This document shows positions 32,866-40,852 of a stretch of 64,000 nucleotides of DNA, in pieces (the first letter of the stretch is position 1; each line of letters begins with the position of its first letter). The position numbers and the translations under genes were made by a program. The stretch comes from Clostridia bacterium (GTDB taxonomy: Bacteria > Bacillota > Clostridia > Oscillospirales > Acutalibacteraceae): positions 62,001 through 126,000 of the forward strand of contig JAFTVI010000017.1 of assembly GCA_017465825.1 (NCBI GenBank). The letters are read 5' to 3'. The notes below the pieces were generated by a model. That model did not search any database. It had not been told where the DNA came from and saw nothing but the letters and a program-made list of their open reading frames with translations.

Positions 32866-34056
32866 ATGCCAGTTTTAACCGAAGAACTTACTCGAATCCC
32901 TGTAGGTCAGCTTGGAATTATTGCACTCCCCGGTTGTGATGAGCTTGCAAAAAAAGTTGACGATTACATCGTTTCCTGGAGAAAGGAAAAAATCAGCGAA
33001 CACAAAACATCTATCGCTTTTTACGGCTATCTTAAGGATACATACCTTATGGATGTTACTTTCCCCCGTTTTGGTACAGGTGAAGGTAAAGCAGTTATTC
33101 ACGAATCCGTAAGAGGCGCAGATATATATATCGTTGTTGACGTTTTCAATTACGGAATTACGCATAACGCATACGGTGTGGACATTCCTATGTCTCCCGA
33201 CGAGCATTTTGCAAACCTTAAGAGAGCTATTGCAGCCTGTGCAGGTAAGGCAGAAAGAATTACCGTAATTATGCCTATGCTTTACGAAGGCAGACAGCAT
33301 AAGAGAAGCAACCGTGAATCCCTTGACTGCGCTCTTGCACTTCAGGAGCTTTGCAATCTTATGGGTGTTGATAACATTATCACATTTGACGCTCACGACC
33401 CCAGAGTGCAGAATGCAATTCCCCTTAAAGGCTTTGAGAACGTACAGACAACATATCAGATGATCAAGGCGCTTGTAAGAAATGTTAAAGATTTCAAGAT
33501 TGACAATGACCATCTTATGATTATCTCTCCCGATGAAGGCGGTATTCAGAGATGTATCTACTACTCAACCGTTCTCGGTGTTGACCTCGGTATGTTCTAT
33601 AAGAGAAGAGATTATTCTGTTATAGTCAACGGCAGAAACCCCATAATTGCACACGAATTCCTCGGTGATAATGTTGAAGGCAAGGATGTTATTATCGTTG
33701 ACGATATGATTTCATCCGGCGATTCAATGATTGAAGTTGCTACAAAGCTTAAGGAGCTTAAGGCAAGAAGAATCTTTATGTGCTCTGCGTTCGGTCTTTT
33801 CTGCAACGGTCTTGCTACATTTGATAAGGCTTATGCAGACGGTCTTATTGACGGCGTATTTACCACAAACCTTGTTTATCGCACTCCCGAGCTTCTTTCA
33901 AGAGATTGGTATTATACTGTTGATATGTCAAAGTATATTGCTTTGCTTGTTGACAGCCTTAACGAAGATAAATCAATCAGCCCCCTTCTTAATCCCGGTT
34001 CAAGAATTGAACAGTTTCTTAAGAAAAACGGATATGATGTTCACCCTGCAAAATAA
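32866..34056 (+). CDS. prs: Ribose-phosphate pyrophosphokinase, long divergent form
   Basis: Makes PRPP from ribose 5-phosphate and ATP for nucleotide, His and Trp synthesis. The PRPP-binding loop VIIVDDMISSGDSM lies near residue 275, and the ribose-phosphate/metal motif ITFDAHDPRVQNAIP replaces the usual D-L-H-x-x-Q pattern. At 396 residues it is about 80 longer than standard Prs. The extra length lies in the N-terminal half and in a C-terminal extension ending IEQFLKKNGYDVH. Strong GGAGG site and own promoter. A lipase gene follows 27 bases later, possibly on the same transcript. Confidence 0.88.
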   Translation: MPVLTEELTRIPVGQLGIIALPGCDELAKKVDDYIVSWRKEKISEHKTSIAFYGYLKDTYLMDVTFPRFGTGEGKAVIHESVRGADIYIVVDVFNYGITHNAYGVDIPMSPDEHFANLKRAIAACAGKAERITVIMPMLYEGRQHKRSNRESLDCALALQELCNLMGVDNIITFDAHDPRVQNAIPLKGFENVQTTYQMIKALVRNVKDFKIDNDHLMIISPDEGGIQRCIYYSTVLGVDLGMFYKRRDYSVIVNGRNPIIAHEFLGDNVEGKDVIIVDDMISSGDSMIEVATKLKELKARRIFMCSAFGLFCNGLATFDKAYADGLIDGVFTTNLVYRTPELLSRDWYYTVDMSKYIALLVDSLNEDKSISPLLNPGSRIEQFLKKNGYDVHPAK

Positions 34057-34083
34057 ACCGATATCTGATAACAGGTGATTGAT

Positions 34084-35022
34084 ATGATAGAAACTTGTAA
34101 AACTTATACATACAAATCATCGTCAGGTCTTTGTGATATTTCAGCCTGGGGGTACTTCCCTGCTGAAAACATAAAAATCAAAGGTATTGTTCAGATTGCT
34201 CACGGAATGGCGGAGCATCACGGCAGATATGAGGATTTTATATCATATCTTAACGACAACGGCTATGCTGTGTTTATAAACGACCATTTAGGTCACGGAA
34301 AATCTGTTGCAGATGATTCTCAGCTTGGATTCTTCGGCGCAGAAAACGGATGGATGAATATTGTAAATGATGCAAAATCACTTACGGATATCGCAAAAAG
34401 TGAATTACCCGATCTGCCGGTTATACTTTTCGGGCACAGTATGGGTTCTTTTGTGGCAAGGCTTTATTCATCAATCTGTGGTGATGCAATAAACGGCGCA
34501 GTCTATTGCGGTACTGCCGGTGCGAATCCTGTGGCAGGTGTAGGTATTGCAGTTGTAAAATCCATAATTAAATTAAAGGGTACGCATCACAGGTCAAAGC
34601 TTATTGACAATCTTGCGTTCGGTACATATAACAGCAAAATAAAGCCTGCCAGAACATCATTTGACTGGTTGACAAGTGATAATGATATTGTTGATAAGTA
34701 CATTGACGATAAATACTGCGGATTTCTGTTTACTGCCTGCGGCTACAGAGATTTAATGGAAATGATTATTGAAATCAACCGTCCTGAGTGGTTTTCTGCC
34801 GTCAGAAATGATTTACCGATATATCTTATTGCAGGCGATGCCGACCCTGTAGGAAACTACGGTAAGGGTATAAAAGAGGTTTACCGTAATCTTGCAGATA
34901 CAAGACATTCCGATGTTGCAATAAAGCTTTTTGAAGGCGACAGACACGAAATTCTCAATGAAAAAGATAAGTGTGATGTTTACAGAAGTGTATTGTCCTG
35001 GTTGAATGCAATAATTGAATAA
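34084..35022 (+). CDS. Alpha/beta hydrolase, monoacylglycerol-lipase/lysophospholipase-like
   Basis: Serine hydrolase of 312 residues with the PldB/monoglyceride-lipase pattern: QIAHGMAEHHGRYEDF for the oxyanion region, FINDHLGHGKS, and the nucleophile elbow FGHSMGSFVARL near residue 122. The acid is probably in IAGDADPVG and the His in GDRHEILNE near the C-terminus. No signal peptide. I place the start at ATG 34084, since AGGTG is just upstream and doubles as the in-frame GTG that a longer reading would use. Natural substrate unknown. Confidence 0.85.
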   Translation: MIETCKTYTYKSSSGLCDISAWGYFPAENIKIKGIVQIAHGMAEHHGRYEDFISYLNDNGYAVFINDHLGHGKSVADDSQLGFFGAENGWMNIVNDAKSLTDIAKSELPDLPVILFGHSMGSFVARLYSSICGDAINGAVYCGTAGANPVAGVGIAVVKSIIKLKGTHHRSKLIDNLAFGTYNSKIKPARTSFDWLTSDNDIVDKYIDDKYCGFLFTACGYRDLMEMIIEINRPEWFSAVRNDLPIYLIAGDADPVGNYGKGIKEVYRNLADTRHSDVAIKLFEGDRHEILNEKDKCDVYRSVLSWLNAIIE

Positions 35023-35028
35023 AATTAT

Positions 35029-35062
35029 AAAAAGAGAGGAGTTTGGAACTTCTCTCTTTTTG
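35029..35062. terminator. Bidirectional terminator between lipase and unknown gene
   Basis: AAAAAGAGAG pairs with CTCTCTTTTT, and the pairing extends inward. A and T tracts on both sides allow use from either strand, fitting the convergent genes. Confidence 0.85.
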
Positions 35063-35083
35063 ATCATCTCTATTATATTTTAG

Positions 35084-35644
35084 TTACAAAAACTCAAACT
35101 TTGCTTTGAGAAAATATCTGTAATCCGGTTCATTTTCTGCTTCTGCATATTCATTAATAATTGTCTTTTTAATCCAGGACAACATACTTTCGCTCATATC
35201 TTCGTATTTACGTATTTTTATTAAGCCTTGTTCAGCAGCTTTAATAATTTCAAGGTAAGCATCCTCAATATATTCAAAACCGCCGACAGAAACGGGCACA
35301 GAACTTGTAACCGCACTGTTTATATGTATATTATCGTCTGATATATCAATTGAATCAGCATAGTAAATATATCCCGAAACACCTTTGTATGTATCAAAAA
35401 CAGCATCAGGATAATACTCATCAATTCTTAATGTTCCGTCGGGTTCAAAGCCGTAAGTTGCCCATTTATGCCACTTTCCACTATGTGAAAAATTTGTTTC
35501 TTTGCAATACTTTTCAATAGCATTACTTAAGTAAACTAAAACATTTTCTCTTTTGGTGGAAAAATAAATAAGAGGAACATTGTGGTTTGATATTCTTGGC
35601 TTAAGTACATTGATATTTTCAATCTGTGATGCGTGATAATACAT
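35084..35644 (-). CDS. Protein of unknown function
   Basis: Not recognised. It has 186 residues, no membrane segment and no signal peptide. It opens with YYHASQIENINVLKPRISNH and continues IYFSTKRENVLVYLSNAIEK. A Y-H-A-S start followed by a Y-F-S-T strand is reminiscent of small ADP-ribosyltransferase-fold proteins, but no full catalytic set can be assigned by eye. The centre has Tyr-rich YGFEPDGTLRIDEYYPDA and the end is helical. It lies 19 bases behind the PHP phosphoesterase gene on the same strand, so both are probably one transcript. Confidence 0.7.
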   Translation of the reverse strand: MYYHASQIENINVLKPRISNHNVPLIYFSTKRENVLVYLSNAIEKYCKETNFSHSGKWHKWATYGFEPDGTLRIDEYYPDAVFDTYKGVSGYIYYADSIDISDDNIHINSAVTSSVPVSVGGFEYIEDAYLEIIKAAEQGLIKIRKYEDMSESMLSWIKKTIINEYAEAENEPDYRYFLKAKFEFL

Positions 35645-35663
35645 TTAAACACCCACTTAACAA

Positions 35664-36449
35664 TTAAAAATCAAATTTGTCACTTTCTTTTAAATCAAGA
35701 ATCGTAATAACATTTTCAAAATTATCTTTTGCCTCGTTCAGGGCTTTGACGGAATGAGAATCACTGCCGAGATAGAATTTACATCCGCAGTCTTTTGCAA
35801 TATGATACGGTCTGAAAATTATTTCTTTAAGTTCATCATTCATATTGAGTGATTTTATATTTAACTCTATTCCAAGCCCCTTGTTTGCGCTTTCAGTGAA
35901 TAATTCATACAACGTTTCTTCGGGAATGTTTACAATAACTTCCGGTGTTCTGTCGCCGAAAATATGACCGCAGGTAAGGTGTGCAATACCCATCTTATGC
36001 CAAGGAAAATCCTGCTTTAAAAGTGCACTGAATCTGTTGATCCAGGCGTCTACCCTCCCCTGTACCGTATCCACACCTCGTTCAATTGTATAACCCGACA
36101 AATGTAAATGTGTTGTAGGAACAACAATAAAATCAAGCTCGTCAATGCGCTCTTTGCTGATGCCCACCGTATAATTCATATCCATATCAGTTTCCGCACC
36201 GAAGCAGAATTTTACACTGCCGTCATCGGGTAACGGTAATGCAGATGTAAGACATTCAAAACGCTGTTTTTCGTGCCAGGTGGCTACGCTTTTAACTTTT
36301 TCATCCCACAAGTGATTTGTAAGGCATATTTTTCTGTAATTATTTCTTTTTGCATATTCATAAATCGCGTCCGGTGTCTGCTGTGGGTCGTGACAGCAGG
36401 GTGAAATGGTTGAATGTATGTGAAAATCGTGGTCTGCTATGTATCTCAT
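35664..36449 (-). CDS. PHP-domain metal-dependent phosphoesterase
   Basis: Member of the PHP (polymerase and histidinol phosphatase) family with a distorted TIM barrel and a metal cluster. Metal ligands are visible in DHDFHIHSTISPCCHD near the N-terminus, TNHLWD, GAETDMD, VPTTHLHLS, GIAHLTCGH and YLGSDSHSV near the C-terminus. The 261-residue length fits stand-alone PHP phosphatases such as histidinol phosphatase (HisK); other his genes are absent, so the substrate stays open. The start at 36449 is supported by CGGAG nine bases upstream. Confidence 0.82.
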   Translation of the reverse strand: MRYIADHDFHIHSTISPCCHDPQQTPDAIYEYAKRNNYRKICLTNHLWDEKVKSVATWHEKQRFECLTSALPLPDDGSVKFCFGAETDMDMNYTVGISKERIDELDFIVVPTTHLHLSGYTIERGVDTVQGRVDAWINRFSALLKQDFPWHKMGIAHLTCGHIFGDRTPEVIVNIPEETLYELFTESANKGLGIELNIKSLNMNDELKEIIFRPYHIAKDCGCKFYLGSDSHSVKALNEAKDNFENVITILDLKESDKFDF

Positions 36450-36483
36450 AATAATCATCTCCGTAAATATAATAACATAAATT

Positions 36484-36515
36484 ATCTCCCCGAACAATAG
36501 TCCGGAGAGATTTTT
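36484..36515. terminator. Hairpin between the cotF-like gene and the PHP gene
   Basis: ATCTCCCCG pairs with CGGAGAGAT (one G-U). A T run follows on the plus strand, while the minus side is only AT-rich, so its efficiency for the minus-strand genes is unsure. Confidence 0.45.
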
Positions 36516-36518
36516 GCA

Positions 36519-36791
36519 TCATAATGTCTGCTGAATATTGCTGAATTTGGTGTATGCGTCATTGATTTTCTGCTGTTCCGCAGATGCAGGACAATACCAG
36601 CCTCTTGTTTTCATCTGGTCAAAAACACTCTGCTGAAGATTGTGTTCTTCACGAAGAATGTTGAGAAAGTCTGTTCTTAACTGCTGATTTACACATTCAT
36701 TTGTAAAGGTATTGTATGTGTCTGTAATCATTTTCTGTGATGATAAAACATCATCCATAATTTCTTTATCTGTCATAGGATTCTGATTCAT
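36519..36791 (-). CDS. CotF-like spore coat protein
   Basis: Small helical protein of 90 residues with the CotF-family pattern: an MTDKEIMDDVLSSQKMIT start, helices with TYNTFTNECVNQQLRTDFL, and EEHNLQQSVFDQMKTRGWY leading to the conserved Gly-Trp-Tyr. CotF proteins sit in the spore coat of Bacillus and Clostridia and have a ferritin-like half-bundle. It follows a second small helical gene by 11 bases. Both support a sporulating host. Confidence 0.8.
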   Translation of the reverse strand: MNQNPMTDKEIMDDVLSSQKMITDTYNTFTNECVNQQLRTDFLNILREEHNLQQSVFDQMKTRGWYCPASAEQQKINDAYTKFSNIQQTL

Positions 36792-36803
36792 TTTAATTCT
36801 CCT

Positions 36804-36992
36804 TTAATTGCCTAAATAGGACATAATTGTATCAAAATGAGTTTTGTGCTGTGCCGCAAGATTTTCACAGGTTGTTTTAAGCTGTGCATCCTGACACATT
36901 GATGCATAATTCTTGTACTTTTTGATAAGGAGCTGTTCGTAGTTAAGCTGATCCTCAATTGCGGAAAGCTCTTTTGCTGTAATATTCTGCAT
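36804..36992 (-). CDS. Small coat-associated helical protein (CotF half-domain)
   Basis: A 62-residue protein of two helices (AKELSAIEDQLNYEQLLIKK and MCQDAQLKTTCENLAAQHKT). It repeats the spacing of the CotF partner, including a C/N-x-x-Q-L-x-T motif shared with CVNQQLRTDF in the next gene. A GAGGTG site lies before the ATG. It was probably derived from the same family and is co-transcribed with the CotF-like gene. The exact role is unknown. Confidence 0.7.
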   Translation of the reverse strand: MQNITAKELSAIEDQLNYEQLLIKKYKNYASMCQDAQLKTTCENLAAQHKTHFDTIMSYLGN

Positions 36993-37054
36993 TTATAACA
37001 CCTCTTTGTTTTATTGTCGGTATTATTATTTTACAACAGGATGAAAATATACAT

Positions 37055-37083
37055 AAAAACAGCACCGAAATTAATCGGTGCTG
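37055..37083 (-). terminator. Rho-independent terminator after pckG
   Basis: CAGCACCGA pairs perfectly with TCGGTGCTG, followed by TTTTTAT on the minus strand. Confidence 0.92.
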
Positions 37084-37102
37084 AAATTTTTTAAATTTGA
37101 AA

Positions 37103-38881
37103 TTATTTAAGGTTTGCTTTGAGTGTTTCAAGCTCTGCTTTAAGAGTTTCGGGCATCTTATCGCCGAACTTAGCATAGAACTCCTCAATACCTTTTGTTT
37201 CCTCAAGCCAGAGTGACTTGTCAACTTCAAGAATTGATTTAAGGCTGTCAAGAGTTACTTCATCCTCGATGCCGTTGATATTGATATCTTCAGCATAAGG
37301 AACGTAACCGATAGCTGTTTCTTTTGCGTCAACCTTGCCGTCGCATCTGTTGAGAATCCACTCAAGAACACGAAGGTTGTCACCGAAACCGGGCCACATA
37401 AAGTTGCCATCGTCATCCTTACGGAACCAGTTAACATTGAAGAACTTAGGAGCCTTATCTTCATCGAGAGTAGTACCGATGTCGATCCAATGCTGCCAGT
37501 AATCAGCCATATTGTAGCCGCAGAAAGGAAGCATAGCCATAGGATCGCGACGAACAACGCCGACTGCACCTGCAGCTGCTGCTGTTGTTTCGGAAGCCAT
37601 AATTGAACCTACGAATACACCGTTGTTCCAGCTCTTTGCCTGATATACGAGGGGTGCAAGCTTTGCACGTCTGCCGCCGAATACGAAAGCAGAAATGGGT
37701 ACACCTTCGGGATTTTCAAATTCGCTGCTCAGGCAGGGGCAGTTAACTGTGGGAGCTGTGAATCTTGAGTTGGGATGTGCGCCCTTCTCTGTTGACTCTG
37801 TGCCGTTCCACTCGTTGCCGAGCCAGTCAATTGCATTTGCAGGAGGATTCTTATCAAGACCTTCCCACCAAACTGTGTTGTTTTCAAGATTGTGAACAAC
37901 GTTTGTGAAGATTGTGCCTTTCTTTGTTGAGAGAAGAGCATTGGGGTTTGACTTCATATTTGTGCCGGGAGCAACGCCGAAGAAACCGTTTTCGGGGTTG
38001 ATAGCATAGAGTCTGCCGTCCTTGCCCTTGCGAATCCAGGAAATATCGTCACCAACACACCATACCTTGTAGCCTGCCTTCTGATATCCCTCGGGAGGAA
38101 TAAGCATAGCAAGGTTTGTTTTACCGCAAGCTGAGGGGAATGCAGCACAGATGTACTTAACTTCGCCCTGAGGATTCTCAACGCCGAGGATAAGCATATG
38201 CTCAGCCTGCCAGCCTTCTTTCCAGCCCTGATAAGAAGCAATACGGAGTGCAAAGCACTTTTTGCCGAGAAGAACATTTCCGCCGTAACCGGAGTTTACG
38301 GAGATGATTGTGTTGTCCTGAGGGAACTGACAGATCCAACGCTTTTCAGCATCGATATCACACTTGCAGTGAAGACCTCTTACCCAGTCTTCGCTGTCGC
38401 CGAGTACGTCAAGAACTTTCTTGCCTACTCTTGTCATAATAGCCATATTGAGAACAACATAGATAGAGTCGGTAAGCTCGATACCTGCCTTTGAGAAAGG
38501 TGAACCGACAGGACCCATTGAGTAAGGGATAACATACATTGTTCTGCCTTTATAGCTGTCTTTTGCTATATCATAAAGCATTTCGTAGCACTTTGAGGGC
38601 TCCATCCAATGGTTTGTAGGGCCTGCCTCTTCTTCTGTGGGTGTGCAGATAAGAGTTCTGTCCTCAACACGGGCAACGTCGTTGGGCTTTGTTCTGTGAA
38701 GATAGCATTCGGGAAGAAGCTCGTCGTTGAGCTTGATCATTTCGCCTGTAGAAACAGCCTCAGCACGGAGTGCATTGATCTGCTCTTCAGAACCGTCAAT
38801 CCAAACGATTTTGTCAGGTTTTACAAGGTCAGCTTTTTCGCTGATCCAAGAAAGTATGGACTTGTTTGTTGTAAGTTCCAT
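37103..38881 (-). CDS. pckG: Phosphoenolpyruvate carboxykinase (GTP)
   Basis: Interconverts oxaloacetate and PEP with GTP/GDP. In fermenting anaerobes it often runs toward oxaloacetate to fix CO2 on the way to succinate or propionate. The 592-residue length fits the GTP-dependent class. The kinase loop FPSACGKTNLAM (near 285) is the GTP-type P-loop. SMGPVGSPFSK and the C-terminal GFGDNLRVLEWILNR are further family blocks. Base composition is somewhat GC-richer than its neighbours, with strong codon preference, as expected for a highly expressed enzyme. It has its own terminator; GGAGA precedes the ATG. Confidence 0.95.
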   Translation of the reverse strand: MELTTNKSILSWISEKADLVKPDKIVWIDGSEEQINALRAEAVSTGEMIKLNDELLPECYLHRTKPNDVARVEDRTLICTPTEEEAGPTNHWMEPSKCYEMLYDIAKDSYKGRTMYVIPYSMGPVGSPFSKAGIELTDSIYVVLNMAIMTRVGKKVLDVLGDSEDWVRGLHCKCDIDAEKRWICQFPQDNTIISVNSGYGGNVLLGKKCFALRIASYQGWKEGWQAEHMLILGVENPQGEVKYICAAFPSACGKTNLAMLIPPEGYQKAGYKVWCVGDDISWIRKGKDGRLYAINPENGFFGVAPGTNMKSNPNALLSTKKGTIFTNVVHNLENNTVWWEGLDKNPPANAIDWLGNEWNGTESTEKGAHPNSRFTAPTVNCPCLSSEFENPEGVPISAFVFGGRRAKLAPLVYQAKSWNNGVFVGSIMASETTAAAAGAVGVVRRDPMAMLPFCGYNMADYWQHWIDIGTTLDEDKAPKFFNVNWFRKDDDGNFMWPGFGDNLRVLEWILNRCDGKVDAKETAIGYVPYAEDININGIEDEVTLDSLKSILEVDKSLWLEETKGIEEFYAKFGDKMPETLKAELETLKANLK

Positions 38882-38971
38882 TTATCATTCTCTCCTTTTA
38901 GATAAAATTTACAAAATTAAATGGATATTTTTTACAATGAAAAAAACATCAAAATCAAATTAATAATAGCA

Positions 38972-39988
38972 TTAAATGTAAATTTTGTCAATAGATAATG
39001 ACGCTATTGCATTAAGATTTTCTTTAGCAATATGCCCTGCATTATATTCATAATACGCCTGAGCACCTACCATAGCCGCATTATCACCGCACAGAGAAAG
39101 CTGAGGCATATACAATTCAAGTTTCCTTGCTTTGCTGAGCGTTTCAAGCTCTCTTCTTAATACTGAATTTGCGCTTACGCCGCCTGCAACAACTATCTTG
39201 TTTTGTCCTGTGATTTCGGCGGCTTTCATTGTATTATCGGTAAGACATTTTACAACCTGCCTGATGTAAGACGCGCCTAAATCCTCAATATTTATAGTTT
39301 CACCCTTTTGCTGTGAATTATGTATAATATTTATAACCGATGTTTTAAGTCCTGAAAAACTGAAATCAAGCGGAGCACCTTCAACCTTAGGATAAGGGAA
39401 TTTGTATGCAGTATCATTACCGTTTTTTGCAATTTTATCAAGATTTGCACCGCCGGGATATGGTATTCCCATTGAACGTGCCGCTTTGTCAAGGCACTCT
39501 CCTGCCGCGTCATCACGGGTTCTGCCGATTATCTCAAAATCGGTATAGCTTTTTACATTGATAATATGGCTGTGACCGCCCGATACTACCAGAGCAAGAA
39601 AAGGCGGCTTAAGTGACGTGTCAGTTATATAGTTTGCCGCAATATGTGAACGCAGATGATGCACGGGAATAAGCGGCTTTCCTGTTGCAAACGCCAAACC
39701 TTTTGCGAAATTTACCCCAACAAGCAACGCGCCGATAAGACCGGGGGCATAGGTGACAGCTATTGCATCAATATCATCATATGTGCAAGCAGCGTCGGAA
39801 AGAGCTTTTTCAACAACACCAGAAATGTTTTCTGCGTGGCGTCTTGACGCTATTTCAGGCACCACACCGCCATATATTTTGTGTTCTTCTACCTGTGATG
39901 ATATAACGTTTGACAGCACTACTCTACCATTTTCAACAACAGCTGCGGCTGTTTCATCACAGGAGGATTCTATTGCAAGTATTTTCAT
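38972..39988 (-). CDS. tsaD: tRNA N6-adenosine threonylcarbamoyltransferase
   Basis: Transfers the threonylcarbamoyl group to A37 of ANN-decoding tRNAs (t6A), acting with TsaB and TsaE. It has 338 residues of the ASKHA fold: AIESSCDETAAAVV at the N-terminus, the metal-binding HHLRSHIAANY, VSGGHSH, and CVVAGGVSANSVLR-like VVAGGVSANSVLR near the C-terminus. Its start overlaps the upstream LMW-PTP/RimI gene by four bases. rimI followed by tsaD is a widespread pair. A second, divergent TsaD relative is encoded near 63 kb. Confidence 0.95.
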   Translation of the reverse strand: MKILAIESSCDETAAAVVENGRVVLSNVISSQVEEHKIYGGVVPEIASRRHAENISGVVEKALSDAACTYDDIDAIAVTYAPGLIGALLVGVNFAKGLAFATGKPLIPVHHLRSHIAANYITDTSLKPPFLALVVSGGHSHIINVKSYTDFEIIGRTRDDAAGECLDKAARSMGIPYPGGANLDKIAKNGNDTAYKFPYPKVEGAPLDFSFSGLKTSVINIIHNSQQKGETINIEDLGASYIRQVVKCLTDNTMKAAEITGQNKIVVAGGVSANSVLRRELETLSKARKLELYMPQLSLCGDNAAMVGAQAYYEYNAGHIAKENLNAIASLSIDKIYI

Positions 39989-40848
39989 TTATTATCACCG
40001 TTAAAATATTTTGTCATTATTAATGCATCTTCAATTGGTTTTGAATAGAAATTTTTTCGTTTTCCCAAAATCTCAAAACCGAACTTGGAATACAGATTTA
40101 TCGCCGGAATATTGGATTCGCGGACTTCAAGTGTCAATGAATCGGAATTATTGTTTTTACACCATTCAACAGTTTTGTTGATAAGTATTGAACCGATTCC
40201 GCGTCTTCTGAATGTTTTATCAACTGCAACGGTATTGACATTGACTTCACCAATAATATCATCACAGCAGATATATCCTATAGGTTTGCCCAGATATCGC
40301 ACTGTAAAATTGATTGCATAATTTTTATTCAATTGACTTACAAACGAATCATAGCTCCAGGGCTCGGAGAAATTATCTTTTTCAATCTGTGCGACTGTAT
40401 CGATATCATCTTTTGTCATTTCTGATATTTCCAAAAAAATATCAGAGGCAAGCAGCTTGTCAATTTCTGTTTCAATCATATCTGCACATTGTGAATATAC
40501 ATCCTCATTTCCCATATATGGGTCCGGAATTCCCGCACCAAGCATAATTAATTTATCTTTAGCATAAGGCAATAATGCATTGTAATGGGAAGGAGAAATG
40601 CAGATGATAAAATCAGCATCATCAATAATATACTGATTAACAGGTCTTGAACGATGATCGGAGATATCAATTCCCCGTGCAGTCATTACGCTTATTGCAT
40701 TTAAGCTGGCTGTGTCACCAACCATTGCTCCTGTGCCACAGCTGGATACATTAAGATATTGACTGAATTTTTCAGTTTTTTTGCTGAATATTCCCGCCGC
40801 CATAGGACTTCGGCAAGTGTTGCCTGTGCAGATGAATACAATGTTCAT
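39985..40848 (-). CDS. Low-molecular-weight phosphatase / RimI N-acetyltransferase fusion
   Basis: Two-domain protein of 287 residues. Residues 1-135 are an LMW protein-tyrosine phosphatase: the P-loop Cys7-x5-Arg13 (CTGNTCRS) and the general acid Asp109 in IPDPY are intact. Residues 138-285 are a GNAT domain of the RimI type (ribosomal protein S18 alanine acetyltransferase), with the acetyl-CoA loop RRRGIGSILI and the Asn/Tyr-rich end NIPAINLYSKFGFE. I start at ATG 40848, since AAAGGGG lies seven bases upstream. It sits between polA (four bases) and tsaD (overlap). The frame is continuous, so this is a true fusion in this sequence. Confidence 0.85.
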   Translation of the reverse strand: MNIVFICTGNTCRSPMAAGIFSKKTEKFSQYLNVSSCGTGAMVGDTASLNAISVMTARGIDISDHRSRPVNQYIIDDADFIICISPSHYNALLPYAKDKLIMLGAGIPDPYMGNEDVYSQCADMIETEIDKLLASDIFLEISEMTKDDIDTVAQIEKDNFSEPWSYDSFVSQLNKNYAINFTVRYLGKPIGYICCDDIIGEVNVNTVAVDKTFRRRGIGSILINKTVEWCKNNNSDSLTLEVRESNIPAINLYSKFGFEILGKRKNFYSKPIEDALIMTKYFNGDNK

Positions 40849-40852
40849 ATCT

